13,569 nt of DNA from Bacteroides sp. CAG:709 (GCA_000434935.1 FR882185.1:13336-26904); one strand, 5' to 3'. Shown: positions 1 through 6,096, counted from the first letter of the stretch. Notes: generated by a model not told the origin, from the sequence alone. Numbers and translations: made by a program.

Positions 1-425
1 CCGCCGTTTCTCCCGAGTCGGTGGACATTACGCTTTCAGATGATATAGATATCAGCCGTGGAGACGTGATCGTCGCAGTAGACGGCAAGCAGCCTCATAT
101 GGAGCAGGACGTTCTTCTCAATGTCTGCTGGTTCAGAAATTCTCCGATGCAGCAGGGCAAGAAGTATGTCATCCGTCATGCCACACAGCAGACACTCGGT
201 ATCATCAAGGAAATCGAATATAAGATCGATATCAATACCCGCGAGAAGGAATATGGCGTGGACAAGCTCATAATGAATGATATAGCTCGTGTACGCATCA
301 AGACTGCAGATCCGCTCATATTTGATTACTATAAGGATAACCGTACGATGGGCAGTCTTATCTTCATCGAAGAAGGCACTAACGACACGGTCGGTGCAGG
401 AATGATTGTTCCTGATGAAGCATAG
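1..425 (+). CDS. cysN: Sulfate adenylyltransferase large subunit CysN, C-terminal part
   Basis: The reading frame is open from the left edge (first whole codon at 3) to the TAG at 423-425, so only about the last 141 residues are present. The GTG at 21 is an internal codon, because the frame continues upstream with family-like sequence. CysN is the GTPase subunit of ATP sulfurylase; with CysD it makes adenosine 5'-phosphosulfate from sulfate and ATP in the cytoplasm. The visible part corresponds to the two EF-Tu-like beta-barrel domains after the G domain. Recognisable signatures are DIDISRGDVIV near the start, VCWFRNSPM, IRHATQQ, and near the end the NRTMGSLIFIEEGTNDTVGAGMI block typical of CysN/NodQ. 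The G domain lies outside the window. cysH follows 9 bases later, so the two are almost certainly cotranscribed for assimilatory sulfate reduction. Confidence 0.93.
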   Translation, partial: AVSPESVDITLSDDIDISRGDVIVAVDGKQPHMEQDVLLNVCWFRNSPMQQGKKYVIRHATQQTLGIIKEIEYKIDINTREKEYGVDKLIMNDIARVRIKTADPLIFDYYKDNRTMGSLIFIEEGTNDTVGAGMIVPDEA

Positions 426-429
426 GAGG
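424..429 (+). promoter_or_regulatory. Shine-Dalgarno sequence of cysH
   Basis: A perfect AGGAGG overlaps the cysN stop codon and lies 5 bases before the cysH ATG at 435. Bacteroidota genes usually lack a strong Shine-Dalgarno sequence, and the other starts in this window show none as clear, so it stands out. It fixes the cysH start and suggests translational coupling to cysN. Confidence 0.75.
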
Positions 430-434
430 CCTGG

Positions 435-1175
435 ATGTCTCAGTTATTATCAACCATGACTGTCGATGAACGCCGGGCATTCGCTGAAGCGAAGAACGCC
501 GAGTTCATCGGACAGTCTCCTGAAAAGGCGCTGGAATATTTCCTGAATGCTTTTCCGTCAAGTTCTGCCCTGTCTTCAAGCTTGAGCTATGAGGACCAGG
601 CAATTACCGATATGATGGTGAAGATAAGGAAGGATGCCAGGATCTTCACCCTTGATACCGGAAGACAATTTCCCGAAACGTATGATCTGATAGACCGGAC
701 CAATATGCAGTACGGTATCAAGATTGAGGTCTTCTTCCCTGACTTTCACAAAGTTCAGGAAATGGTGCGCAAGCATGGCATCAACCTGTTTTACGACAGT
801 GTGGAACTTAGGCATCTCTGCTGCAATATCCGCAAGGTCGAGCCTCTCGGGCGCGCTCTTGAAGGCGTGGAAGTGTGGATCAGCGGCCTCCGTAGGGAGC
901 AGTCTGTAACCAGAGCTTCCATGCAGATGGTGGAATACGATGCCGTGGACAATGTCATCAAGCTTAATCCGCTGATTCTCTGGACGGAACAGCAGGTGAA
1001 GGACTATGTGAAAGCCAACGGCGTACCGTACAACAAGCTTCATAACCAGGGCTTTCCGAGCATCGGATGCCAACCATGTACCAGAGCCGTAAAACCTGGC
1101 GAAGATATCCGCGCAGGACGCTGGTGGTGGGAGGACCCGGATCACCGCGAATGCGGACTTCACAGCAGGGGTTAG
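435..1175 (+). CDS. cysH: Assimilatory adenylyl-sulfate (APS) reductase, CysH family
   Basis: This 246-residue cytoplasmic enzyme reduces activated sulfate to sulfite with electrons from thioredoxin. The PP-loop-type adenylyl-sulfate binding fold is visible in FTLDTGRQFPETYD (about residues 71-84) and WISGLRREQSVTRA (148-161). The catalytic cysteine is C240 in the C-terminal ECGLH motif. Two further pairs, C129-C130 (RHLCCNIRK) and C212/C215 (IGCQPC), make the CC...CxxC signature that holds a [4Fe-4S] cluster. In this family that cluster goes with APS as substrate (EC 1.8.4.10), whereas cluster-free enzymes use PAPS, so I call it APS reductase although many annotations would say PAPS reductase. 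The start is fixed by the AGGAGG just upstream. It is coupled to cysN. Its TAG stop overlaps the stop of the convergent fimbrial anchor gene, leaving no space for a terminator. Confidence 0.93.
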   Translation: MSQLLSTMTVDERRAFAEAKNAEFIGQSPEKALEYFLNAFPSSSALSSSLSYEDQAITDMMVKIRKDARIFTLDTGRQFPETYDLIDRTNMQYGIKIEVFFPDFHKVQEMVRKHGINLFYDSVELRHLCCNIRKVEPLGRALEGVEVWISGLRREQSVTRASMQMVEYDAVDNVIKLNPLILWTEQQVKDYVKANGVPYNKLHNQGFPSIGCQPCTRAVKPGEDIRAGRWWWEDPDHRECGLHSRG

Positions 1176-1972
1176 ATGATGATCATGGTTTCGAATCCGG
1201 TTTTCCAGTCGATTACGGAGATCGAGGTCAATGCCCCCGCATAGTCGATACCTATACATATATCGTCAAGGTCCATGGCTGTCCAGTCATAACCTGACGA
1301 ATTGATGAACTCCGACAGATCGTATTCTTTTTCCGGCGATTTGTCGGTTTTTCGTATCAACCTCATAACCAGACCGTTGCCTTCAGGGCTCTGCCTCGGA
1401 AGATTGACCTTGAACGTGTTTTCCCCGGGCTGTTGCCGTCCCGTGCATCTGAATGGTCCTGCAATCGGCGTCTTCGTATCTAGTCCAAGCCCGTTTACCT
1501 GTCCTGTAACTTCCAGTGTGAAAGGATATTCCGAATTGTCAGGGTTCGCATAGGAAATGGTCAGTTCCGCCCAATTCTTATGGAATGATGCCTTGCTGAA
1601 TGCCGTTTCTCCAGTGCAATCAACATCATCAGTGCTGACCATAAGCCTGTCAGCTTCATGACCTTCATCAATAAAGACATTACGTCCATCCATCCTCCCG
1701 ACGGCAATGCCTTGCAGACAGATGACTTTTATGCGGCTTTTCTGCATTTCTATGAATAGTTTTTCTTGAAAGACATCGATTGTTTCACAACAATACACTG
1801 CCTGTTTATCTTTGTCGAAAGCCGATACAAGTACATCCGTATATTCTTCCGATGCATCCGAAAGGTCTACTGTAAGTCTGCACGGGCAATTTCCTCTCGG
1901 CTCCTTTACCGAACAGGACATGAATAGTGTGATGATTGAAGCCATCAAGAGAAAAGATGTACGTAATGTCAT
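1172..1972 (-). CDS. FimB/Mfa2-family fimbrial anchor lipoprotein
   Basis: This 266-residue protein looks like the anchor subunit of a Bacteroidales type V pilus, the partner that in Porphyromonas gingivalis (FimB, Mfa2) holds the fimbria on the outer membrane and limits its length. It starts with a lipoprotein signal peptide ending ITLFMSC, with C20 as the likely lipidated cysteine; the -3 and -2 residues F and M are looser than the E. coli lipobox. The following CPCRLTVDLSD block (C29, C31) is characteristic of FimB/Mfa2 proteins. The rest is beta-rich, with FHKNWAELTISY and a final strand near SVIDWKTGF. It is slightly shorter than the roughly 300 residues I expect for the family. It lies 13 bases downstream of the fimbrillin gene on the same strand, in the usual subunit-then-anchor order, and is probably cotranscribed. 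The family assignment is from recognised motifs, not a search. Confidence 0.82.
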   Translation of the reverse strand: MTLRTSFLLMASIITLFMSCSVKEPRGNCPCRLTVDLSDASEEYTDVLVSAFDKDKQAVYCCETIDVFQEKLFIEMQKSRIKVICLQGIAVGRMDGRNVFIDEGHEADRLMVSTDDVDCTGETAFSKASFHKNWAELTISYANPDNSEYPFTLEVTGQVNGLGLDTKTPIAGPFRCTGRQQPGENTFKVNLPRQSPEGNGLVMRLIRKTDKSPEKEYDLSEFINSSGYDWTAMDLDDICIGIDYAGALTSISVIDWKTGFETMIII

Positions 1973-1985
1973 ATTGCTTTAGGAA

Positions 1986-2978
1986 CTAGATAGTTACATT
2001 TTCTGTCGGACCCTCACTCCAGTTGTTTACACTAATGGTGAACGAGCATTCCTTGCTTGTGACCGGAATGTCGGGATCCAATGAACCCGGCCTGGTGATG
2101 GTAAGGTTCGAAATCGTATATTTGGTGTTCGCGGCGATATTGCCTATCGTGATAGGGTAGTAATATGTCGTTTCGCCGAGAATGGTCTCCACTACGATTC
2201 TTGTAGGTCTTGCAGATGCGGCTTCGTCCTGCGGCTCTTCCGATACCTTGTTAGGATATACGTAGAAGTATGAACCGGTGGTATACGGCTGCTCCTCCGT
2301 GACCTTTACATCAGCCACGTCGTCCATGAGCATTGCATCTGGAGCGCCGGTCTGCAATGCTTTCTGATTATGCCAGACCGTAGGTGCGGCGCTCAAATCA
2401 TAGCTGGTGTTTCCTGCCACGTTGACGGCATAGATCCTATGGATTTTCATATCCATGTTCCTATATGCCTGTGACGTGAAATTCACTGATACTTTCTCGA
2501 TGGCGAGTCTCGCCGCGATTCTGCTTACGTAGACAGTCAAGGTCTGGTCAGTATCCAGATCGATGTTGTCGCTTCCTGTCATGACGAAGTTGGTCAATGA
2601 GTTGTCAGTGAGGCTGGTGATGGAACTGTTCAGGTCTTTCATCTTCGAAATGGATGAAAGGTCAGGTGCATTCACGACAGCTTTCACGATTTTGCTCCCG
2701 GTGGTGCAGCTCAGTTTGATATCGGCCTTCGTATCTGAACTTGCATAAGCGTCCAATTCTCCGTTGCCGCGGAAGACGAAAACCTGTACATTGTTGACTT
2801 TCTGTTCGTTATTCTCGGAAAGTGCCGCTTTTCCTATGAAAGCGCTGCTGCTTACTCTTACGGAAATCTCAGCTGTTTCTTCCGCGATGTTTTCTGATGC
2901 AACTTCTGATTTGTTGCAGGAAATGGCAAATGCTGCCATGCTGACCGCTGCTGCGGCCATTACAAATGATTTTTTCAT
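1986..2978 (-). CDS. Fimbrillin (FimA/Mfa1-like) pilus subunit, lipoprotein precursor
   Basis: This 330-residue protein is a probable structural subunit of a type V pilus. The N-terminus MKKSFVMAAAAVSMAAFAISC is a lipoprotein signal peptide with C21 as the lipidation site. In the known system the precursor reaches the outer membrane as a lipoprotein, is cleaved after a basic residue and then polymerises by strand exchange; Arg41 (EISVRVSSS) is a possible cleavage site, which is inference. Fimbrillin hallmarks are VNNVQVFVFRGNGELDAY (about 61-78), the TVYVSRIAARLAIEKVSV stretch (about 148-165), YFYVYPNK, and the C-terminal strand TISVNNWSEGP. A C-terminal strand of this kind fits a stalk subunit able to accept or donate a strand, rather than a tip. 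The gene sits 33 bases after the OmpA/TPR lipoprotein gene and 13 bases before the anchor gene. I cannot tell major from minor subunit. Confidence 0.82.
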   Translation of the reverse strand: MKKSFVMAAAAVSMAAFAISCNKSEVASENIAEETAEISVRVSSSAFIGKAALSENNEQKVNNVQVFVFRGNGELDAYASSDTKADIKLSCTTGSKIVKAVVNAPDLSSISKMKDLNSSITSLTDNSLTNFVMTGSDNIDLDTDQTLTVYVSRIAARLAIEKVSVNFTSQAYRNMDMKIHRIYAVNVAGNTSYDLSAAPTVWHNQKALQTGAPDAMLMDDVADVKVTEEQPYTTGSYFYVYPNKVSEEPQDEAASARPTRIVVETILGETTYYYPITIGNIAANTKYTISNLTITRPGSLDPDIPVTSKECSFTISVNNWSEGPTENVTI

Positions 2979-3011
2979 GATTAAAATTTGTTTTATAAAA
3001 TAGCGTTATTA

Positions 3012-4949
3012 TTATTCTTCTCTGTTCAACCCGAACATTTCTATCAATGCTGATATTTCCGGGTCAAGATTGCCCCTGTGGACAAATGATGGATTCATGC
3101 TGCATGCCGTCAGGTAATGGTCGGCAGCAGTGCGGTATTCTCCCATCCGGCTGTACAGCAGTGCTTTCATATAATGGACCCTGTCCGTTTCCCGAAGGGA
3201 CTGGAGTATTTCCATTGCGCTGGCGTTATAGTCCATTGCACAATATGCGACTGCCAAGTTATAGTCGTGGTATGGCCTGAGCTTCGCTATGGCCTTATTG
3301 TAGTCTCTGTCTGCAATCGCCTGTACGCCGGCCATATATGCGGTGTCGAGAACGGTCGTTCTGACAGTGTCCTGTATCATGCCCTTCCTGTGCAGGAAGA
3401 AATCGAAACGGACCGTCCGCAGTCTTGGATAGAGACTGGATCTCAAGTACTTGTAGCATGACATGGCCGACATCGCATTCTCTCTCTTGTCCGGGTCCCC
3501 GATCAATCTCAGCTTGCAGTAGTTTTCCTTCTCGGCAGAAGTCAGGAGCGTGTCCCGGTCAACCATGGAATCCAGCATTGGCCAGTTCTCGCCGGAACTC
3601 CGTGATATGAATTTTATTTTATCGGCGTTGTCCTGTTTTCGGACCGGTCCTCCGTCCAGACTCATCATTACACCGTTTTCTTTCTTGATGGAGTCAATGC
3701 TTGCCTCCAGAAATTTCGTAAAATACGATGAAATGGATGCGGCTCTTTTTTCGGACAATGCCTGATTGAATCTTGCGCTTCCTTCCGGCGAGCAGGATGC
3801 TGTCACGATGATGGAATCCAGATCGTAGTCTTTGTCTGATGCGAGTGCGGACAGGTTACCCTTGATTCGTCCTATCTCGGTATTGTTGTTCCCCAGTTGA
3901 GGATCTATTTCCGTGCTGCCTGATGTGAATTCCACATAACACGCAGTATTCGCTTCGGCTTTTCTGGAGATGATTCTGGTAAGGTACCGCTCACTCATAT
4001 CCGTGAAGGAACTGAGGGAACTGATATAGAACGTAAGCCGTTGGCTTTCCGGGATTTTCAGAATAGGCTCGCCCGATTCCATGATGTCTCCGGACAATGC
4101 TATTTCCGCTTTCCTGAGACCCGGACAAGTGCTGAGCGTCTGAACGTAGTCGTATATGAAGTCTCCTCCCGAAGTCATCATCACGGTGTCCAGCCGGATG
4201 CCTTCCGTTACGATTGGCGCCTTGACGTATTTCCTATACATCTTGTCCGTCCTGGATTTGCGCCGTTCATTCTTCTGGTAACGGAACTTGTTCGTATAGT
4301 GCTCTACGGCAGCCTGTTCAGTGACTCCATAGACGGAAGCGAACTCTTCGTCCGAAACGGCGGAGGAATCGGTCCGGAACTTATACAATCCTGGAATGTT
4401 CCTTTTTATGAATATTTCCAGCTGACCGATATTGATGAAGCTGTCCGGATCGGAAATGATGGAATCCAGGAATTTGCGGTACTGTTCATAGCCTTTCATC
4501 TGCCGCCTTCTGTATTGTGCTCCCGTGACGACCACAGGTTCCAGCCTGATGCTGTCCTCCATCACGAACATGTCGGGATAGAGCCTGAGCTGCCATCTGC
4601 TGTCCTGCAGTTCTCCCGGGACTACAACCTGGAATTTCAGGTCCACTTTCCCATGACGTTCAGCTACATTCCTGAACCTTGCCGTAACCATTGCGGCCCT
4701 TATGACATCGGTGGCGGTCATCTCTCCGTTTTCATCTTTCACAGCATTCATTATCAGCACGTTTTCCGGTTCGCTTACCTCAATGGTATCCTTCTCCTCC
4801 TGTCTGTTCTTCAATGATGGGATGAACGTTTCTTGGGGAAGAGCCAGGCCGGCGGAGACATGATTATCCCTGAGGCTGCTGATTCTGTTATGCATGCCAC
4901 ATTCCGTCACAACAACTGCAATGGTCAAGAGCAAGATCAGTTTCTTCAT
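3012..4949 (-). CDS. OmpA-like domain and TPR-repeat putative lipoprotein, fimbrial-locus associated
   Basis: This 645-residue protein has no certain function. The N-terminus MKKLILLLTIAVVVTEC is a short export signal; C17 is the likely lipidated cysteine, though the Glu before it is atypical. Residues about 78-160 form a beta-rich domain with RFRNVAERHGKVDLKFQVVV and RWQLRLYPDMFVM. Residues about 336-412 look like an OmpA C-terminal domain: NNNTEIGRIKGNL, then TASCSPEGS, then NQALSEKRAASISSYF. The Arg of the LSEKRA motif that binds peptidoglycan in OmpA is kept (R402), but the HTD aspartate is replaced within ASCSPEG. Residues about 536-622 hold TPR-like helices (RDYNKAIAKL, GEYRTAADHY), followed by RGNLDPEISALI. 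Genes of this kind occur beside Bacteroidales fimbrillins, so it may help pilus assembly or cell-wall attachment; that is inference. It lies 39 bases after ssb and 33 before the fimbrillin gene. Confidence 0.72.
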   Translation of the reverse strand: MKKLILLLTIAVVVTECGMHNRISSLRDNHVSAGLALPQETFIPSLKNRQEEKDTIEVSEPENVLIMNAVKDENGEMTATDVIRAAMVTARFRNVAERHGKVDLKFQVVVPGELQDSRWQLRLYPDMFVMEDSIRLEPVVVTGAQYRRRQMKGYEQYRKFLDSIISDPDSFINIGQLEIFIKRNIPGLYKFRTDSSAVSDEEFASVYGVTEQAAVEHYTNKFRYQKNERRKSRTDKMYRKYVKAPIVTEGIRLDTVMMTSGGDFIYDYVQTLSTCPGLRKAEIALSGDIMESGEPILKIPESQRLTFYISSLSSFTDMSERYLTRIISRKAEANTACYVEFTSGSTEIDPQLGNNNTEIGRIKGNLSALASDKDYDLDSIIVTASCSPEGSARFNQALSEKRAASISSYFTKFLEASIDSIKKENGVMMSLDGGPVRKQDNADKIKFISRSSGENWPMLDSMVDRDTLLTSAEKENYCKLRLIGDPDKRENAMSAMSCYKYLRSSLYPRLRTVRFDFFLHRKGMIQDTVRTTVLDTAYMAGVQAIADRDYNKAIAKLRPYHDYNLAVAYCAMDYNASAMEILQSLRETDRVHYMKALLYSRMGEYRTAADHYLTACSMNPSFVHRGNLDPEISALIEMFGLNREE

Positions 4950-4988
4950 AGGACTTTAACTTTATGGATTTTGTTCTTCAAGCGATTA

Positions 4989-5342
4989 TTATATTCCGAA
5001 GGCCGGTTGGGTCCCCTCGGGACAATTCTCGATTTCTATCCTGTTCGCAAGGACCTCGTATATCTGCTTCTCCACACCGTCGTTTCCTTCAAATTTCTGG
5101 GTGCGGAGCCTTCCCATTACATGGACGAGAGCTCCCTTGTCGATTTTATGAAAGTCCGGCATTCCTTTACCGTTCCATGCGGTAACATTATGCCATGTGG
5201 TCTCGATGACCGGCCTTCCTTCCTTGTCTTTGTAGGCGTAATTGGTAGCAACGGAGAATCTGATGTTCTCATTGTTGCCGACAGTCTGGAGTTTGACGTT
5301 TCCAACGTTTCCTCGCAGTTCGATTTTGTTGATTTGTTCCAT
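4989..5342 (-). CDS. ssb: Short single-stranded DNA-binding protein
   Basis: This 117-residue protein is an SSB of the OB-fold family, which coats single-stranded DNA in replication, repair and recombination. Family signatures occur in order: INKIELRGNVGNV at the N-terminus (canonical VNKVxLIGNLG), FSVATNYAYKD (about 29-39), ETTWHNVTAWNG (about 47-58), KGALVHVMGRLRTQKF (about 69-84) and the last strand YEVLANRIEI. It ends at PAFGI and lacks both the disordered linker and the acidic tip (DDDIPF type) through which bacterial SSB recruits partners; E. coli SSB is 178 residues. Such short versions are common as extra copies in Bacteroidota, so this may not be the main replicative SSB. It is the first gene of the minus-strand run leading into the fimbrial genes. 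A candidate promoter and a 5'-end stem-loop lie upstream, giving a leader of about 50 bases. Confidence 0.9.
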   Translation of the reverse strand: MEQINKIELRGNVGNVKLQTVGNNENIRFSVATNYAYKDKEGRPVIETTWHNVTAWNGKGMPDFHKIDKGALVHVMGRLRTQKFEGNDGVEKQIYEVLANRIEIENCPEGTQPAFGI

Positions 5343-5361
5343 ATTCTATATTGGTTTTTAG

Positions 5362-5395
5362 CGGACAATCAGGCCGCGCGTTCCCGCATTGTCCG
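5362..5395 (-). repeat. Inverted repeat in the ssb leader (possible 5' stem-loop)
   Basis: CGGACAAT at 5362-5369 is matched perfectly by ATTGTCCG at 5388-5395, an 8-bp stem around an 18-base GC-rich loop. On the minus strand it begins about where transcription from the -7 box at 5400-5407 should start and ends about 20 bases before the ssb ATG. The transcript would therefore open with a stem-loop. It could protect the mRNA end, control translation, or be a DNA operator. No role is proven. Confidence 0.55.
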
Positions 5396-5399
5396 ACGG

Positions 5400-5430
5400 C
5401 AAAGTAATTATGAAAAAACAGCATTTGAAA
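5400..5430 (-). promoter_or_regulatory. Candidate Bacteroidota-type promoter for ssb and the fimbrial genes
   Basis: On the minus strand the -7 element reads TTACTTTG (5400-5407), one mismatch from TAnnTTTG. The -33 element reads TTTC (5427-5430), one mismatch from TTTG. The spacing is 19 bases, the expected distance. The predicted start near 5394 would give a leader of roughly 52 bases before the ssb ATG. No better candidate was seen just before the three downstream genes, so this promoter may drive the whole run. Confidence 0.45.
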
Positions 5431-5431
5431 G

Positions 5432-5476
5432 GAAAGTTAAAAATCATACGAGTTGTTTTTATGATTTTTATCTTTT
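5432..5476. repeat. Long AT-rich inverted repeat upstream of the ssb promoter
   Basis: TAAAAATCATA (5438-5448) and TATGATTTTTA (5460-5470) are perfect 11-bp inverted arms around an 11-base centre. Beyond one T-T mismatch the pairing continues for about 5 more positions on each side (5432-5436 with 5472-5476, one of them G-T). It abuts the candidate -33 element at 5427-5430. Its position suggests a regulator-binding dyad. A terminator is less likely because the genes diverge here and the stem is AT-rich. Confidence 0.5.
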
Positions 5477-5492
5477 TCTGAAAATGATGTGG

Positions 5493-5514
5493 ACATAAAA
5501 ATTATTTTTTATGT
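5493..5514. repeat. Perfect 9-bp AT-rich inverted repeat
   Basis: ACATAAAAA (5493-5501) and TTTTTATGT (5506-5514) pair perfectly around TTAT. The left arm, with the preceding G, is GACATAAAA (5492-5500), which recurs as a direct repeat at 5554-5562 upstream of the zinc-binding protein gene. AT-rich DNA makes such dyads by chance fairly often, so a regulatory role is only possible. Confidence 0.4.
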
Positions 5515-5566
5515 AGGGCAAATTTGTCTTCCCGGTTTCAAAAATGTAACATCGACATAAAATTCT

Positions 5567-5574
5567 TATATTTA
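5567..5574 (+). promoter_or_regulatory. Weak candidate -7 element for the small zinc-binding protein gene
   Basis: TATATTTA is one mismatch from TAnnTTTG and lies 25 bases before the ATG at 5600. No matching -33 TTTG is seen at the right distance. A second near match, CAAATTTG, lies at 5519-5526. The evidence is thin. Confidence 0.25.
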
Positions 5575-5599
5575 ATTCGTTAATGGAGTCACCTTTTCA

Positions 5600-6019
5600 A
5601 TGTTATGTGAAAAATATTCTACATATTGGCCGCAAAACAGAAATGCTATGGCTGAATACAGATTGATAAAAAACTTTGCAGGTGTCGAAACCTGCCTTGA
5701 ATGCGGGGCGATATTCTATGGCCGTTCCAACAGGAAGTTCTGCTGTGATGCGTGCAAGAACAAGTATCATAACAGACATTTCCAGGATATAAGAAACAGG
5801 AAACTGCGGGTCAAGTCCGTGCTGGAAAAGAACTATAAGATTCTTTCAGGGCTGCTTCATGAGAACCGGCTTTCCGTGGACTTTGCGGAACTGTCCCTGC
5901 TCGGGTACAATCCTGAGTTCGTCACTACGTTCCACAAGACGGCCGGCCGGACGCAGTGCTCGTGTTATGATATAATGTTCATGATTTCTGCGGAACGCAT
6001 ATATAATATCCATAGGTAG
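5600..6019 (+). CDS. Small cysteine-rich (zinc-ribbon-like) protein of unknown function
   Basis: I do not recognise a named function for this 139-residue protein. Residues 32-52 contain C32-x2-C35, then GRSNRKF, then C48, C49 and C52, followed by KNKYHNRH with H57 and H60. The pattern CxxCG..F.G+.+.+FC...C+.+YHN+ resembles treble-clef or zinc-ribbon domains in many small bacterial proteins and fits one bound zinc. A basic segment follows (RNRKLRVKSVLEKNYK, about 65-80), then a helical C-terminal half with C120 and C122. There is no signal peptide or membrane segment, so it is probably cytoplasmic, and the basic charge would allow nucleic acid binding (inference). An alternative start is the ATG at 5648 (MAEYRLIKNF), which leaves the cysteine cluster intact. 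It diverges from ssb and lies 77 bases before dcp, which has its own -7 motif. Confidence 0.7.
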   Translation: MLCEKYSTYWPQNRNAMAEYRLIKNFAGVETCLECGAIFYGRSNRKFCCDACKNKYHNRHFQDIRNRKLRVKSVLEKNYKILSGLLHENRLSVDFAELSLLGYNPEFVTTFHKTAGRTQCSCYDIMFMISAERIYNIHR

Positions 6020-6066
6020 GAACCGATGGAACAGGTGTGCTTGTAGAAGAAGTGAAAAACAAATCG

Positions 6067-6074
6067 TAAATTTG
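6067..6074 (+). promoter_or_regulatory. Candidate -7 promoter element of dcp
   Basis: TAAATTTG is an exact match to the Bacteroidota -7 consensus TAnnTTTG, 22 bases before the dcp ATG. The only nearby -33 candidate is TTG at 6041-6043, 23 bases upstream and so slightly too far. It implies that dcp can be transcribed apart from the small gene before it. Confidence 0.45.
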
Positions 6075-6096
6075 AAGCCGAAATACCGATATATTT

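Noticed and set aside
576..1259. 227-residue open frame on the minus strand
   Set aside because: It is antisense to cysH, whose motifs are unmistakable, and runs into the fimbrial anchor gene in another frame.
4041..4817. 258-residue open frame on the plus strand
   Set aside because: It lies wholly antisense to the OmpA/TPR lipoprotein gene, shows no recognisable motif or signal, and is explained by codon bias of the real gene on the other strand.
5432..5476. The long inverted repeat as an intrinsic terminator
   Set aside because: The flanking genes diverge, so no known transcript ends here, and the stem is very AT-rich. A regulator-binding dyad fits better.
4833..5498. 221-residue open frame on the plus strand
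   Set aside because: It crosses the start of the lipoprotein gene, all of ssb and the intergenic region. The SSB reading on the minus strand has clear family motifs; this one has none.
5343..5599. Possible invertible promoter of the Bacteroides phase-variation type
   Set aside because: The inverted arms found here are only 4 to 18 bases apart, too close to flank an invertible segment. No longer-range pair was found and no invertase gene is in the window.
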